From: Kappaphycus alvarezii | Lineage: Eukaryota > Rhodophyta > Florideophyceae > Gigartinales > Solieriaceae | Assembly: GCA_002205965.3 (NCBI GenBank) | Contig: NADL03000098.1 | Span: 124,001-188,000 of the forward strand | Length of the DNA stretch: 64,000 bases | Reading direction: 5' to 3' | In this document: positions 1 through 12,640 of the stretch, in pieces | Layout: each line of letters opens with the position of its first letter | Position numbering within the stretch: position 1 is the stretch's first letter | Notes under the pieces: generated by a model | Databases searched by the model: none | What the model saw: only the letters and a program-made list of their open reading frames with translations | What the model was told of the DNA's origin: nothing | Made by a program: the position numbers and the translations under genes

Positions 1-298
1 ACGGGAGGAGTGAAGTCTCGGCTTAATCAGCAGCTTAGTTATGCGGTTTGTTCACGTATGCCACGTCTGTAATATGAAGCGCCCCACAACATGCAGAGTT
101 TAGCCACCCTATTCAAACTAATTTTTGTTAGTTTTGTTACAGAGGGGTAATTCAGACTTTGCATGTTGCACCTGCATATGTCTGTGTAAAGTAAATCTAA
201 GCTTAATGGTTTTTGGCCCTCACCATGGAACGACATGAATAACACGTAATCGTTCACTCCGTTCCACAAGGCCCTGTTAAAAAAGGCATTCACAAGAA
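1..298. other. 5' flank of copia element A, no gene seen
   Basis: I see no coding signal here. It lies directly upstream of the gag start of copia element A and should hold its untranslated leader and possibly part of its 5' LTR. I could not match it to the sequence downstream of the element (4680-5280), so no LTR is called; the LTR may lie left of the window or be too decayed to see. Confidence 0.4.
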
Positions 299-1216
299 AT
301 GGCCAACAAAGTACAGAATCGTAGAAACGAAAGAGTAAGGGAACATAGAGGGACTATGGAGAGTAAAGGTAGTATCTCTACCCATGCGGTCAATGTGCTG
401 TCTAAGTTAGTGACGAGGTTTAAAGACAGATCGGACAAGTTCGGCGGAGGCGAGGGCGATAATTGGGAAGACATATATGGAACGTACTTGAATTGTGTAA
501 CTCAGTGGGGTGTCTCAGAGTATGCCGCTCTACGCAAATCGAGTTAATATCAGCAGGTTAAGCAGAAATTTACTTCAAGCGCAAGGTACAGGCCCAATAC
601 TACATGCTTCAAGTCTCTCAATGATGTTAAACGTTTTATCACGGACAAATTTCATGGAAGGTAGGCACAGTAAGCTACTCTCGAATACCTTGACGCACTT
701 TCCATGCAGAAACACGTGTTATCGTCTGGATCCTACCAAGTTGGCTTAAAGGCGGTACGCGACCTTATCATTAAGCACATGAACCTCGTTCCGAAGGAAA
801 GGGAATCTGGCAGAGATCAGAAGCGCTGGTTGAAGAATGTAGTACGTTGTTACAAATGGTACCGGCTCACTACTGCAATGGAAAACGAGATGGAATTCGC
901 CCAGATGTATGCAGTCCTCAAGTCGCAGGCTATCGAGGAGGACAAAGGTAGAGAGCTTAGGAGTCTCAGCACTTTCAACCACAAGGTCAGAGACAAGAGC
1001 GTTCGAGGCAAAAGGGTCTGGTTCTGGGACATATATGGTAAGGCAAAGGAAAATACAAAACATAAGCCATCAGGACATGGGAAATCTAAGGGGTTTACCG
1101 GATCCTGTTTTGGGTGTGATCGTCGCGGGTTTAAGCGTAGTGTTTTCCAAGTTGCTCGAAAAGCCAGGATTACACGAAATGCTGTGCGAAGGCCCTTAAA
1201 GCAAGTAACGAAGTAA
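299..1216 (+). pseudogene. Copia A gag remnant
   Basis: The frame opening with ATG at 299 (82 codons) contains KLVTRFKDRSDKFGGGEGDN, a charged stretch with the look of a copia gag N-terminus. After a frame break coding resumes at 704-1216 with a long basic region and then CFGCDRRGFKR starting at 1106, which resembles the first half of a retroviral-type CCHC zinc knuckle (C-x2-C-x4), with F where H is expected. The C-terminal half of the knuckle continues in another frame (KPGLHEMLCEG, near 1165). The role would be the nucleocapsid of the virus-like particle. At least two frameshifts mark it as dead. Confidence 0.6.
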
Positions 1217-1493
1217 TTTCGCTATGGGAAGCATCCAAAGTCATTGATGAACTAGAGATACAGTACGGGGAGGATTGGGAGGAATTACTCATGGATGAGA
1301 CTAATAGCGAGATCAAAGGCAGCGAGGAATCTGTTGAGGAGGCTGAAGTAGGTCTTGCAACGTTACCGACCCCTCCTTCCGAAGGGTCAGGAACCGCAAG
1401 TGAGGACTGCGGATTTGTTCACCAATATGCGAACAACGATGGAACAGAGCCAATGTACATGAGTCCAACATAATTAATGACAATGTTGATGAG

Positions 1494-2075
1494 GTGCTGA
1501 ATGCCAGAAGCTCCACTGACACGGACACGATGCAAAATGCTCCAGAGATCCCTGATAACGCACCAGTCCTAGGAATCAATTCAAACTCATGTACGCACCT
1601 GAATTTTGAAGGGATATGTCTGGACACTGGCGCTGCAGCCTCCGTGTACGGACTACCTCAGGCGAGATCTTACGCAGAGTTCATGAATTTTCCCTTCAAG
1701 CTCGGAAAGTCCAACACGGTGTTCCGTTTTGGAGGACAAGTAACGTCGAGTATTGGTACTATTGTGGTTCGTATGCCTATACCAGGGCATTCCTTCATTG
1801 AGGTACGAGTTGACGTCGTCGCCTTTAACATTCCGATGTTACTTGGCCTTGATGCCTTAGACAAATTCGGTATATACGTGAATAAATTCAAGGACGTACT
1901 CGTCCACAACAAAGCAGAATGGAGTATACCGTTCACCAGAAAGCCTGGTCACGTATACCTCGAATGGGAGTCACAGATTCTCTTCTCAATTGCTGAGATT
2001 CGTAAGATGCACGATAGATTTTATGACATGGAAAATGACAAGCTGTTCAACTTGATCAAGCGTGCTAAGCCGTAA
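1494..2075 (+). pseudogene. Copia A aspartic protease
   Basis: A 193-codon open frame carries LDTGAAASVYG at codons 43-53 (nt 1620 on), the retropepsin catalytic D-T-G. About 80 residues later comes PMLLGLDALDKFG, which matches the C-terminal hydrophobic-G-D/L motif of retropepsins. The protein would cleave the gag-pol polyprotein. The end of this frame, with RKMHDRFYDMENDKLFNLIK, leads into the region where the integrase should begin. The domain itself is open, but the flanking gag and integrase are broken, so I class it as part of a pseudogene. The ATG at 1494 is only the first in frame; in the living element this would be internal to a polyprotein. Confidence 0.75.
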
Positions 2076-2079
2076 CATA

Positions 2080-3165
2080 CCACCGAGAACAATATGAAGT
2101 TGATCAAAGAAATAAGTCGGTAGTGCGAGCTTTGCCGATTTCACTCCCCCAGGCCGATTCGTTTTAGCGCTACAATCCCCAACTCTATGGTTTTCAACCA
2201 TATGGTAATCCTAGATCTCATGTGGGTCCAGAGGAAACCCCTCCTGCATGTAGATGATGCAGATACCCACTACTCCGCAGCGCGCTTCTTGGATGGTGAA
2301 TCCACGGAGGATGTTTGGAATTCATTCCTCCACTGCTGAGTATCCACTAATACGGGATTCCCCGATATCCTAAGAGCAGACTCTGGGTCCGTTTTCACAT
2401 CCAAGGCTTGGAATAGTTTATCGTCGGAAGTTGGGGTGGCTGTCGAGATAGCACCAGTCGGGAGCTCCGACTCTATGGGGCGAGGAACGCTATACGCTAT
2501 CACGACCCTCTACGTCGTATTTTTCACAAGGACAACCCGGCCATAGCTTGGATTTGGTCTTGGTTCTCGCGACGAAAGCCACGAACCATAATATGGGTCC
2601 CGAAGGTCTCCTCCGTAGCCTCTTGGTCTACGTTGTAGTACCAAAGATTCCATCAGGATCTATTAGTCTACCTGATCAGGAAGCACGAATGAATATGATC
2701 CAGACTGTCAGACAGGAGATGGAGCACATTACAGCTCGGTCTCGCCTCCATAATGTCTTAAAAAGGAGAAACCCGGGGCTACAGGGGTCGATTATCGTCA
2801 AAGGCGAACCGGTACTGGTATGGTGTAAAGGTCGGAAACCAAGCAGCAGTCGCTGGACTGGTCCATTCGAGTTAATCAAGGTCGAAGGAAAGGTAGTCAT
2901 GGTGAGGGACGACAACGGGGCGCCCAGGGAGCTCAACGCGTCCAGTGTAAAATTCTTTTCAACGAATACATCACAAGATCGTGTGGCAAGCAACACGGAC
3001 GTGGGAAGTCCTGATATCGAGACAGCGAGTGACGTTGACTTTTTTCAGATTCTGATTCCGAAATTGATGATCCTCGTGATTTGGACTGCATCCCCGATTA
3101 AGAGTCGGAAGGGTCTGTTTTTGCATCTGATACTTATCCGGGCGGGAATTTATGCATTAAACTAA
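2080..3165 (+). pseudogene. Copia A integrase remnant
   Basis: From 2080 to 2540 plus-strand scraps of the catalytic core are visible across several frames: HVDDADTHYSAARFLDG near 2250-2300 and DILRADSGSVFTSKAW near 2365-2410, the latter matching the second catalytic Asp context (D-S/N-G-x-x-F). From 2548 a 205-codon frame runs on. It holds VLVWCKGRKPSSSRWTGPFE at about nt 2814-2875, the SH3-like C-terminal integrase segment with its conserved GPF, and then an acidic linker. The enzyme would insert element cDNA into the chromosome. Stops at several points upstream of 2548 show that it is inactive. Confidence 0.65.
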
Positions 3166-3169
3166 CTGA

Positions 3170-4030
3170 ATAAATCGCACCGGGAGACCTGAGACTACTG
3201 GAAACGCGCTTCAAGGGTGCTGTGAGGAAAGAAATTGACGTACTGATCTAGATGGGGGTATGGGAGATCACAAATGAGTCTCAGTTACCACAAATGCCAA
3301 CATTTTGGGTACTTGTATCATTCAGGCATTGAAGAATGTTGGAACTAAGGATGAGAAGTTCAAAGCGAGGACGGTAGTCCAGGACACGGATCGAGAGAAG
3401 TATAACCTGGTGCATGACTCGACGACGCTGCATCACCGTTCTGTCCGCCTAATCTTGTCACTTGCAGCAGCACTTGATTTCGTTGTGCGGTCACATTATA
3501 TAACGCAAGCATACATCCAGTAAGAGTCTCCATTATTGCGTGACATTTTCCTCAAGCAGCCCAAGGAGCTTGGACTTGAGAAGGATAAGGTTCTGCGATT
3601 GATCAGCACTGTATGGGCAACCAGAGAGTGGTGACTATTGGGGAGTACGAACGCTACTCACCACGCAGCAGATTTGGGCATGGAGCCATCCATAGGGGAC
3701 TTGAGTCTTTACTTTAAGCAATTTGAAGGAAGCGTTGTTGGTTATTTCAGGTATCGTGGTCGATGACACCCTACAGTGTGGTACACAGGAGTTATAGGAT
3801 CTAACGTCACAAACCCTTAATCGGTTCCGGTGTAAGGAAAGGGATACTGAAGGGATTGTTTTTGCTGGGTTTCATGTTGATAAAAAAAGGTGATGGTTTT
3901 CTTCTGAGCCAGTGCGAATATGCGAGGAAGCTTTCTAAGCTAGACAAGGAAGCTTCGTTCAGTAATTTCAGATATACACGTGCCAAGCTTTCATGGCTCT
4001 GAAATACGCGTCCAGATATCGCATGTGCCG
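3170..4030 (+). pseudogene. Copia A reverse transcriptase remnant
   Basis: The frame at 3305-3523 includes EKFKARTVVQDTDREK and, near its end, RSHYITQAYIQ. These match the copia RT finger motif (K-A-R-x-V) and palm motif A (D-V/I-T-Q-A-Y-I-Q), with the catalytic Asp apparently lost. At 3750-3785 another frame reads GIVVDDTLQCG, the VDD palm motif C. Downstream, KERDTEGIVFAGFHVDKK (about 3838-3892) matches the thumb region. Several stop codons and frame changes interrupt the domain. Confidence 0.65.
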
Positions 4031-4077
4031 TTGCCAAGCTCGCTCAGGTCACAGAGGGATCATATAAAAAGGAAGAC

Positions 4078-4679
4078 GTGCGAGAAATTAACAAAGTCAT
4101 CTTACATGTTTCTAAGTATCCGGATGCTGGGATCGAGATGCCGAAGCTGGATCCCTACAATACTTCTCTCATGGTGTTCACTGACGCTGGGCTTGCAGAT
4201 AACTGTGTCTTGTCTAGCCAGATAGGTTTCGTGATTGATCTTGTTGATGGAAGCGGGAAGGCTAAAATACTAGACTGCAATAGTCGCAAGTGTAGGAGGA
4301 TCACTCACTCAAGTCTGGCTGGTGAAATAATAGCTTTTACTGCCGGTTTTGACGCCGTCTTCGCCATTCGTCATAATCTAAAACGTATCACTAAACGATC
4401 TTTTGGTTGATAGTAATAAGGGACAGCAAAGGGCTCTTCGACATGGTTACAAAGAACTCGTGCAGTGCTGAGCGAAGGTTGATGATTGATCTGGCAGCCA
4501 TCAGAGAGTCGTATAGAAAGAGAGAGATCGATGGGATCGCGCACATTAGGGGTCGAACAAACCAGCGGATGCTTTTGACGAAAGTTTTCAATACCGGCCA
4601 TCTCTTCGACCTAATGCGTGGGCAGATGATTGTTTCTCCAGAGCAATGGGTCGCGCGTACATCCTCTCAGGGACCTTAA
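4078..4679 (+). pseudogene. Copia A RNase H
   Basis: Two frames together cover the RNase H domain. The first, 4078-4410, contains SLMVFTDAGLADN (first catalytic Asp) and SSLAGEIIAFTAGFD (catalytic Glu). After a frame slip near 4407 come LLVDSNKGLFDMVTKNSCSA (third acidic residue, DSxxL context) and the ending MIVSPEQWVA. The protein would degrade the RNA strand of the RNA-DNA hybrid. A single slip separates the two halves, so this is one of the better kept parts of element A. Confidence 0.7.
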
Positions 4680-5280
4680 TTGTTACTGGAAAACCTCATG
4701 AGCGTAGTAGCATGCAGCATACACCATGGGTTCTATTATGGCACTACAATAGTGCTGGGACTACTGCTCTCAATCCGCTACATTAAGTTTTTATTCTCTT
4801 GTTCTTGTATCGCTGCACATTGCAAACAATATCCTGACCGTTTTGAGCGTGAAGAAACTTTCGGGTGTGTTCGTGAAAGGCAATGGGCCCCATCGCCGAA
4901 AATGTTCTTGCACGACTCTCGACAGTTCGGAATTGTATTTGAATGTGGAAATTTACCACAACGCGGACTTCTCAATGTGTCCGTTGCCTAATGCAATTCA
5001 TATGTGGCAAGCAAGGAAACGCTGATTGTCGGTGCGACTACTTTGAATACATTAGAATGCACATGGGCGATTTGTGGTAAATGATGTAGTTAAATAGGAC
5101 TAGCTATGAGGGAAAAGACGAATCCAGATGGTAGAACATCAGTCACACTAACCGAACCAGTAAACTACTGCTGGCTCAGGTGAGGGTGTGAGGGTGTGCA
5201 GCTGGTGATCACGCAGTCTGAAGGTTGTTGTTAAACACAAACAATTCATCTTTTCTCCATTTGATTGGTCTCGAATCACT
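4680..5280. other. Downstream flank of copia A; transition to AT-rich DNA
   Basis: No gene recognised. A 103-codon open frame on the plus strand starts at 4680, but it has no features I recognise and is probably chance. A 3' LTR of element A would be expected here, yet I could not match this stretch to 1-298. Short GTGAGGG-type repetition occurs near 5182-5200. Composition changes to strongly AT-rich at about 5280. Confidence 0.35.
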
Positions 5281-8101
5281 CAATAACCTTCCTTGTTTCA
5301 TTTTGATATCAGTTTGACATCAATTTCATGTTATTTGAGGTCTTGAATACATAGTAACATAAAAGTTAGTACGCTGGCTTTTTCCCTCTTATACTGGACT
5401 TTTCTCTGCCTTTTATACTATCTTGAAGTAACTACCCGGTACTATGGATCATAAATTAGTACATGTTTACGGCGTAAAGAATACAAATGAATCAAATAAA
5501 AATTACTGAGCTACTACCTGAATTTAAAGAGTCTTTGAGGATTTCATTTTCTCGTCTCGTATTTACTTTCCTAATAAAATCAAGGAAATTTAACTAATTA
5601 AGAGGGAGTTTCAGCATAAGCCGGTAGGTAAATATATAAAGAATTGTCTCAGAAAGTAATAATTAACATATTACCTCTAAAATATTGGTGAACGGTTTGT
5701 CGAGATCGCAAAACGCTTATTTAATGCTTCTGTAATAATAATATAAGCCACCTTGAGTCTATTGGAGGAATAAAAGAGTATGGACGTAATAATTTTTTGT
5801 TCTCGAATGTAGACCGTAATTATTTGTGCTGTTTCAGTGAGATCATGTCTTTTTAATTTCGTTCTAAAAGGTTCAGTGATTTAGATCCCAGAGGAATTCA
5901 TAAATATAGTCAATTTTCTCATGATGCCTTCTTCGAGTTGACAAGTCGTACAATTTGCACCTTGTGGCTCCTTTTGATATTATTTCCCTGGCATGTGTTT
6001 ACAATTAGCAATAGTAGCAAGAAATTTCGATCAATATCTGATTACTAATAATTCAGAATTCTCTTGTACGGATCAAAGAAATTTATGCAGTACTATTTTA
6101 TACGAATTAGGTCTTAACTTCCTCCAAAGGAGGAAGCTAAGATGTAAAACTAGAATATAAAGAGTTATTAACGGGAAATGGTCGACCAAGATCCATTACT
6201 TAGCCTCATTTTGATTATTCTTGACTTTGGCCACCACAAAAAACTTTCACCATTTAAATATCCCAAAAACATTCATTTCTTTGAAATTTCAAACAATAAA
6301 AGAGGATAGGAGAAAATAGGGTTCAATGTGGCCGTTTTTGAGTTTTTGACTAGAGCGAAAAGTTCTGAACTAAAATGTCCTTATCGACCATGGAGTGAGA
6401 TTTCTCTCGAATTTTACCAAAACTCTACGCAAATGCTTCGTATTAGTCGAAGTATCGCCGAATGATCAATTATAAGCAAAATTTTGAAGAATATTCGAAC
6501 TATTACTACAGGCATATTTTAAATGTCTTTGGTTCTAGCTTTTGATAATTTTCTATTTTTATTTTTTTTACTACTGAGCACGAAATTTCTTTGGTACTCA
6601 ATAAAATAATCCATGATACGAATGAGAACGAATGAGGACATTGAAATTGTTCTAATCAATTATTAAAAATTTAAATCTCCGGTAATTCTTCGTGTTATGT
6701 CATTAGTATGAAAAGAATGATGATGATTTCTTCTATACTTCTATTCCATTCTCGTATGTCTTGGAAGCATAGAATAATGAACTTGTTAACGGCATTATCA
6801 ATAATTTCTCATTGTAATTAATATATTTTTGAGCCCAGGGAAAAGGAAATAAAATTCTTAGTTGTATAATTTGTTCCTGTTGATTGATTTAAGCCCTTGA
6901 CTTTTCAATCCTCTTGTTGTAATGTTAAATTTTTATGGCCAATTGCATGAAAAATTGTCTCTAGTTATGTTACCTAGAAGTGAATTCAATCAATGCTGCT
7001 GCACAATTCACTTGAGATACTTCCCATCTAATACTAAATAACAAAATCAGGCGATATCTTTTTTTGAAGCTACCGACTATATATCATCAATCACTGACGC
7101 ACCTGTAGCTTTAGAATATTTTCCGCGAAAAAATCATGCAATTATTACATTATTTGGTTTAACCCTAGGGAGAAGGGTCTCATTTCTCAGCAAATATATC
7201 TATAAACCTAGTAAAATTAATAATTCACTATAGAAAACTTCATATATCACTGAAAACAGATATTTGAGAAAAATATTTTTCTTTACTCATTTCAGACTTT
7301 TATCGGAGGATTGTCATGAAAGTTCATTTTTAACGTATCCAACCACTTTAAACTGCAAAAAGGCAGTTAAATGAATAAAGAAGTAAAATGAGCACTCATT
7401 TGAAGTTAAGGTAGCTCGAACCATAACCGTATTAATTAACTCGAATTTTTCTGAGCTGGTGCGTCATTCCTGCAAGAGGTTTATATGCGAAGGTGACTTA
7501 ATATGATAAATTTCTATAAAAACTAAGCAAGAAATTTTGAACATGTCCCAGTTGTATACTTTATGTTGCTCATTCGCACATGTAGAACAGTTTCAGTTCC
7601 ACTTCAGTGAAATGTAATCGGAAAATTGAGAATAAATATTCCCGATAATATAATTAAGGTTCAAATCATGAACCTGAGCAACAGTTTGAAAAAATTTAGT
7701 TTTATATAATATCTCATGGATTGGTCCGGTTCAATACAATCCATTAAGATTTATCGTTCAGTCCAAACATATAATAGAGTGAAATATATCTTTTTGAAAT
7801 AAGGGATTTTTAAGTACCTGGCAGTTATTCAGAGATAAAATCACCTACAGTTACTGCATAGCACTACTTCGAGGCTGTAATTTGTTCCGTACCTCAACAG
7901 CAGTCCCACACTAAAATAAATCAAGCTGATTATTACTTATTATTGTTTCAACTGCTTATAAACTTGAAAAAGCATGTCATTACATTATGAACATAATGAT
8001 AGACTAGTTCGGCAAGCGAAAATTTGTGATCCTACGGCACAAAAAATATAGTAGTGCTTTAAAGAATATGAAATTAAGAGGGACAAAAAGGCCTGTGCTA
8101 T

Positions 8102-8395
8102 ATGAAAGGCAATCGATATAGAGGAAGATCAGATTTTTTCGTTCAAATGATTGGAAAAAGACGGTTAAATATGATAACAGGGCTTCGACATGGCTGTGGT
8201 CCACGACTCTCAGCCACTCACACTCTCACGGCGGCATCTACCTTACGTTTCACTGGAAGTTCGTCTAGCGAAGATCAAGTAGGATGCACAACGTTTGCGT
8301 TCGCATCGAAAATTTTTATTGCGACCAGAAACCGCGTCATACACGGCTATATAACCGCCAACATGGGAATTCTAGCGGAAATTTATCTTACCTAG
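8102..8395 (+). other. Unassigned ORF, 97 codons, doubtful
   Basis: An open frame in the AT-rich island whose middle third (about 8180-8360) is locally less AT-rich and Ser/Thr/Ala-rich. I recognise no domain, signal peptide or family. It may be a decayed exon or chance. Listed only because the local composition departs from its surroundings. Confidence 0.15.
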
Positions 8396-11300
8396 AGCCC
8401 TCCAATCATCATTCATGTCCCAACCACAAATCTTCACTGTTTTTTTCCATTCTTTTTAGTTACATTCTCTCTTACATTCAAATTGCTTACTTTCAATTGA
8501 CTTTCATGTTGGGCCATACTCTAGCGTGCATCTCTGGCAGATTCGCCTTTTTTTGCACATCGCTTCCATTGTTCGCAGTTTAGGGTGTACTGAGTAACGC
8601 ATATACATCAAGTTCTTTCCCATTCGCAAGACAATTTAAATGATTGTGGTTGCTAAACTAGTTTTCAAAATATTTGCCGGTCCTCTGAAGGAAATTGCCC
8701 CAGCAAAGCTTTAGCAATAATTTCATTTTACAATGATGGGACAAAGAACAGAAGTGCTCAGTAGAGCGAAGGAGCCACGAAATAGACCTCTTGGAGAAGA
8801 ACGGACCCAGAGACAAACTGTCAAAACTCCTGACAGATGACTACACCTGAATTTCTAGAATAATTTGGTATGGGATGCTCGCACCCTAACCATCCTATTA
8901 AATTCTTCTGTTCGGAATTAGATTAGTCCTTAAACTTCTGAATCCCTTTTCGAATTTGTTTTTTTCTCATTTTTTCATTCAAACTATGAAAAGATCCCTC
9001 TCTAGAACATACTCACGGTCTTACGAAAGAGATATTGTGTTTTCATCCATTAAACGGGTATGGAAGGATTTACCGAGCCGCTGCGGATCGTTTCTGGGAA
9101 AGAGTCACTTGGGATGCTCACATCTCCTTACTAATCGTAGCCACGCCTCCGTGCACAGATGAGCGTGTTGACACTGCATTGTCTCCTTAGAGGCTTAAAA
9201 TTTTCTACTTGCACCCCTTCGCAGTTCTTTTGATGTGTTCCTCTCGCCCCGGAGGGTCATACTCCGTTGAAATCTGACATACCTGTTTATGAAGATACAG
9301 GATCCCAAAGGTACCCACAGTTTAAAACACTAATGGATCAACTTGAAGATCAAGTCACCTTATGCGTATCCGGCTATAGTATTAATCAACACCACATAAA
9401 CGTGCGAAATGCCTTTTCGTTTTCATCCAATCCAATCCAAATGCCTCAGTATAGCTCGAAGCACCCCTAGTAGTCCACTGTATATTCCATGATCCACCCC
9501 ATTGCAATTGTTTTGCAATTGGGACGGCCTTTCGATGACAGGTGACAATAGTGATCGTATCTCAGACATGTTGCAAGACGTCAAGCGAGAAACTGAAGAC
9601 ATTGTCTTTACGGGAAAAAACTCGTCCTCTTCCTGTCTCTCCCTATACTTTCTTTTTCTTCTAGGGCAGTCAAATTTACTTTTCTCCACACATTTTTAGG
9701 TTTTTTCATTTTCTATTTTATGTATAATGAGCTACTTCGTTGTCAGTAATTCTTTCAGTCTTCTCAGTTTATTTCATCTTCTCCGACCATTAATATTTTG
9801 ATTCAAAATCAAGATTCTTACACGTCTTTCTCGGCATAAAGTATTCTTTAAAGGCGGTTTCCACAATTGTCTACCGAAAATTCAATGTACGCCATTTTTT
9901 TGATTCAGGTGGCCTTTCAATCGGAGCTTTCTGGAACTATTTGCACCCATAGAGTGCTAGCCAAAATTTATCCGCTATTATCCAAAAAATCGATCATTTT
10001 CATCACTTTTATAGCCACCATAGACAAATTTTTCCATTTCTGCCCCATCTGCAAATCTCGCCATTATCGTCCGTTCACCTTTTTTCCGCTATTTCCTTCT
10101 GACCCAACAGAAGTAGAGGACTAGCTCCGTTGTCAAATAAGAAATGCCCTGACAGAGATCATGGACTGCCATCTATAAGAGATCTAAATACAAACAAGAA
10201 GTGGAGGGGGACTTGAAAAATAAGAATGGTAAATCTGTGGAGTGGTGATCCGGTATGAGTAAATATTCCTATCCGAAATGGAGGAGGAACTTTCAATACA
10301 ACAGTGAAATATCGAGAGACAAAATTGGAATCTACGCAGAATTCCCGCCTCGTCAAGAAGAATAACAAACAACTGTAGTCACTATTGATACTCGTAGTAC
10401 GGAGAGTACACGTGAAATATAGGTTAACGGATAAGAAGGTTCTCGGTGGTTTTTAATAAGTCTTTTGAAAGCGCCAGTGGTGCCAGAAACAAACAGGAGC
10501 TATTATCTGCAGGTCTTTCACTCCCCGAATAGAAAACCAAGCGGAGCAAAAATCATGCGAAAGTTGGGTGCCACACTATTTCAGGAAGGAGGGGAAAGGA
10601 ATGAGTCAAAAAAGAAGGATTTGATCTTATGGTAACGATCAAAATTAAGCGCGAAACTTGAAATCTTATTTTGCGTATCATAGAGATGCGAACAGCCAAA
10701 TTTCTTTAGATTTTCGACTAAATCCACAAAGAAATGAAATATTCGTCCACAAGGCCCGATGTGTAGTCCGCAGGGGCAAAAGAATGTCACAATTCGATTT
10801 TAATCTGGCAAAAATTATACACCGTCTCATTCTATGTAGCTTTGCGCATTCTCATTGCATCTGTCACCGCTTTCAACTTGGAACTGTAATTCGCCGAATT
10901 ATGAAATGCCTACCTTTCTGAGAAAATGGATCCGATTCTGGTGGGACTGCCTGCAAAATATCCTGCCGTACCATTAAAATCTGTACATGCTCCGGAAATA
11001 TTTATGCCAATGTATGGCAATAGAGGAACAGGGGAAATGTGGGGTTCGCAAATGGAAAAACTTCTCCGAGAATGTATATTTCGACCTTACAACTACGATA
11101 AACATATTCACTGTAGTTGAGAGTACCAAAATTCATTATAATCGCAGTTATTGTTGATAACCGAACCTTTGCTTCTAATTATAATTCGCTTATGATCCCC
11201 TTTGAAAAACAAGTTTTCTGCCCAATTTGACGTCAAACTATTAGGATCTCTACGCTAATTTCTCCGTTGGGAGGTCACTCGCAGCCGGGACTTCATCCAA

Positions 11301-12385
11301 GTTTATCAATCACAATAAAGCCGCCAAATTTTGGAGGAATAAGGATTTCTCCTACGGAAAAGCGTTCTAACTGCCCTCCTACAGAAATCTGAACTCTTTC
11401 CTACTCAATTAATGAAAATGATCTTTCACCGGCTTCCTGCTCACAATATCGGTACATAATTTGTGGCTTGCTTTACCTACCCATTGAAACACGATCAGAA
11501 ATTTCTTGTCAACGTCGTCGCTATCGCTTCACCCCCATGCTCCAACAATAACAACGTCTCTTACGCTATCTCTGTGTTTAAATTGACTATGATATTCACT
11601 TCCAAATAGACTATAATCTTAACGTTTCATGCCCTGTCACTTGAGTTGACGCCGATTGGGGGATATGTAAGGGAACTGGACGTTCAACTACTAGATTCTT
11701 GGTCGCCATCAAAGATTCTTTCGTAATTTGGAGGAGAAAATGGCCAAAAGTTATCACTCTGACTTCAGAAAAGTCAGAAGCTGTGGCTTTGTCATATTGC
11801 TCTAAGGATTATTCATGGTTACACAAGATGTTATGGGAAAAATTCTATGTGAAAAATTGGGACGAGAGAACTCGAATTCGGTGCACGGAAATTTAATTGA
11901 GAGTTCTTTGGTACAATCGCTGGCTATGCGAATGTCAACATTCTCGAGAAAGGACCATTTCGACCTGACATATCACCGCGTTATAGAACTAATATATACT
12001 TATATAATTCTTTTAAACCACATATATACATCCGAATAACCGAGAATACTCCGAAAAACATTTTTTGTGTTTTGATTTTGGGTCTTTTCATGTCGGAAAT
12101 GGGCCATGTTGCGTCTCATCTCTAATTTTTTTCTTATTGTTGAGTTTAATGCGCGAGAGATGGTTTGCGATTTTTGCCTTTACTAAGTCTGGGCTCTTCC
12201 CCGAACGTATACATGCCTTTTTCAAGTTCTCCTCGCAAAGTTTTTTTTGACCGAAATTTAATGATGTCTACTATAGTGTCAATGCGTTTTCTTAATAGCA
12301 TTACATATGATATGGGGATCTTTGTTACATATATTTATACAATTTGTAGAGTAATTTTCTTATCAAAAACTTCTGTATGGTGAGT

Positions 12386-12640
12386 AGAATTTCTAGACCA
12401 GACTGCCAGTTCTGTGCAAATTGCATGAATGTTGGATCATGCGAAGAATTTATGGACTAGACTGTTGTTTCGATGTCAAACGCACGACTGTTGGGCCGAG
12501 AGCGGAATTACTGGACCAAAATGGTGGTTCTATTTCAAATCCATGAATGTTGGGCTATGAGCAGAATTTAAGGATTATAATGTTGCATGAGTAATGTACC
12601 ATGAACAAGGCTTCTGGACCATAATGATGGTTCTGAGCTG
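12386..12640 (+). repeat. 59-bp minisatellite, about four units
   Basis: Imperfect tandem units start at 12386, 12445, 12504 and 12563, each exactly 59 bp apart, with a shortened further unit from about 12608. Each begins with a variant of AGAATTTCTGGACC, contains GGTTCTATGTCAAAT-like sequence in the middle, and ends near ATGAATGTTGGGCTATGAGC. Units differ by substitutions with almost no indels, so this is an old array. A possible extra degenerate unit lies near 12675-12705 (CAGAGCTTATGGACTG). It has no coding potential. Confidence 0.85.

Larger units (their letters stand above)
299..4679 (+). mobile_element. Decayed Ty1/copia-type retrotransposon, family A
   Basis: The order on the plus strand is gag with a zinc-knuckle remnant, aspartic protease, integrase (C-terminal part clearest), reverse transcriptase and RNase H. 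This is the Ty1/copia order, with integrase before RT. Each domain sits in a separate reading frame broken by stops and frame slips, so the element cannot encode a functional polyprotein. Base composition is near balanced, unlike the AT-rich DNA that starts about 600 bp downstream. It differs in sequence from families B and C at the right end: the protease has a DTGA motif instead of DDGAPYS. LTRs were not found, so the true ends are uncertain. Confidence 0.85.

Noticed and set aside
1313-2503. Several minus-strand open frames opposite copia A
   Set aside because: They are shadows of the plus-strand gag, protease and integrase.
12386-12640. CRISPR-like array
   Set aside because: Units are 59 bp head-to-tail with no unique spacers, in eukaryotic AT-rich DNA; it is a minisatellite.
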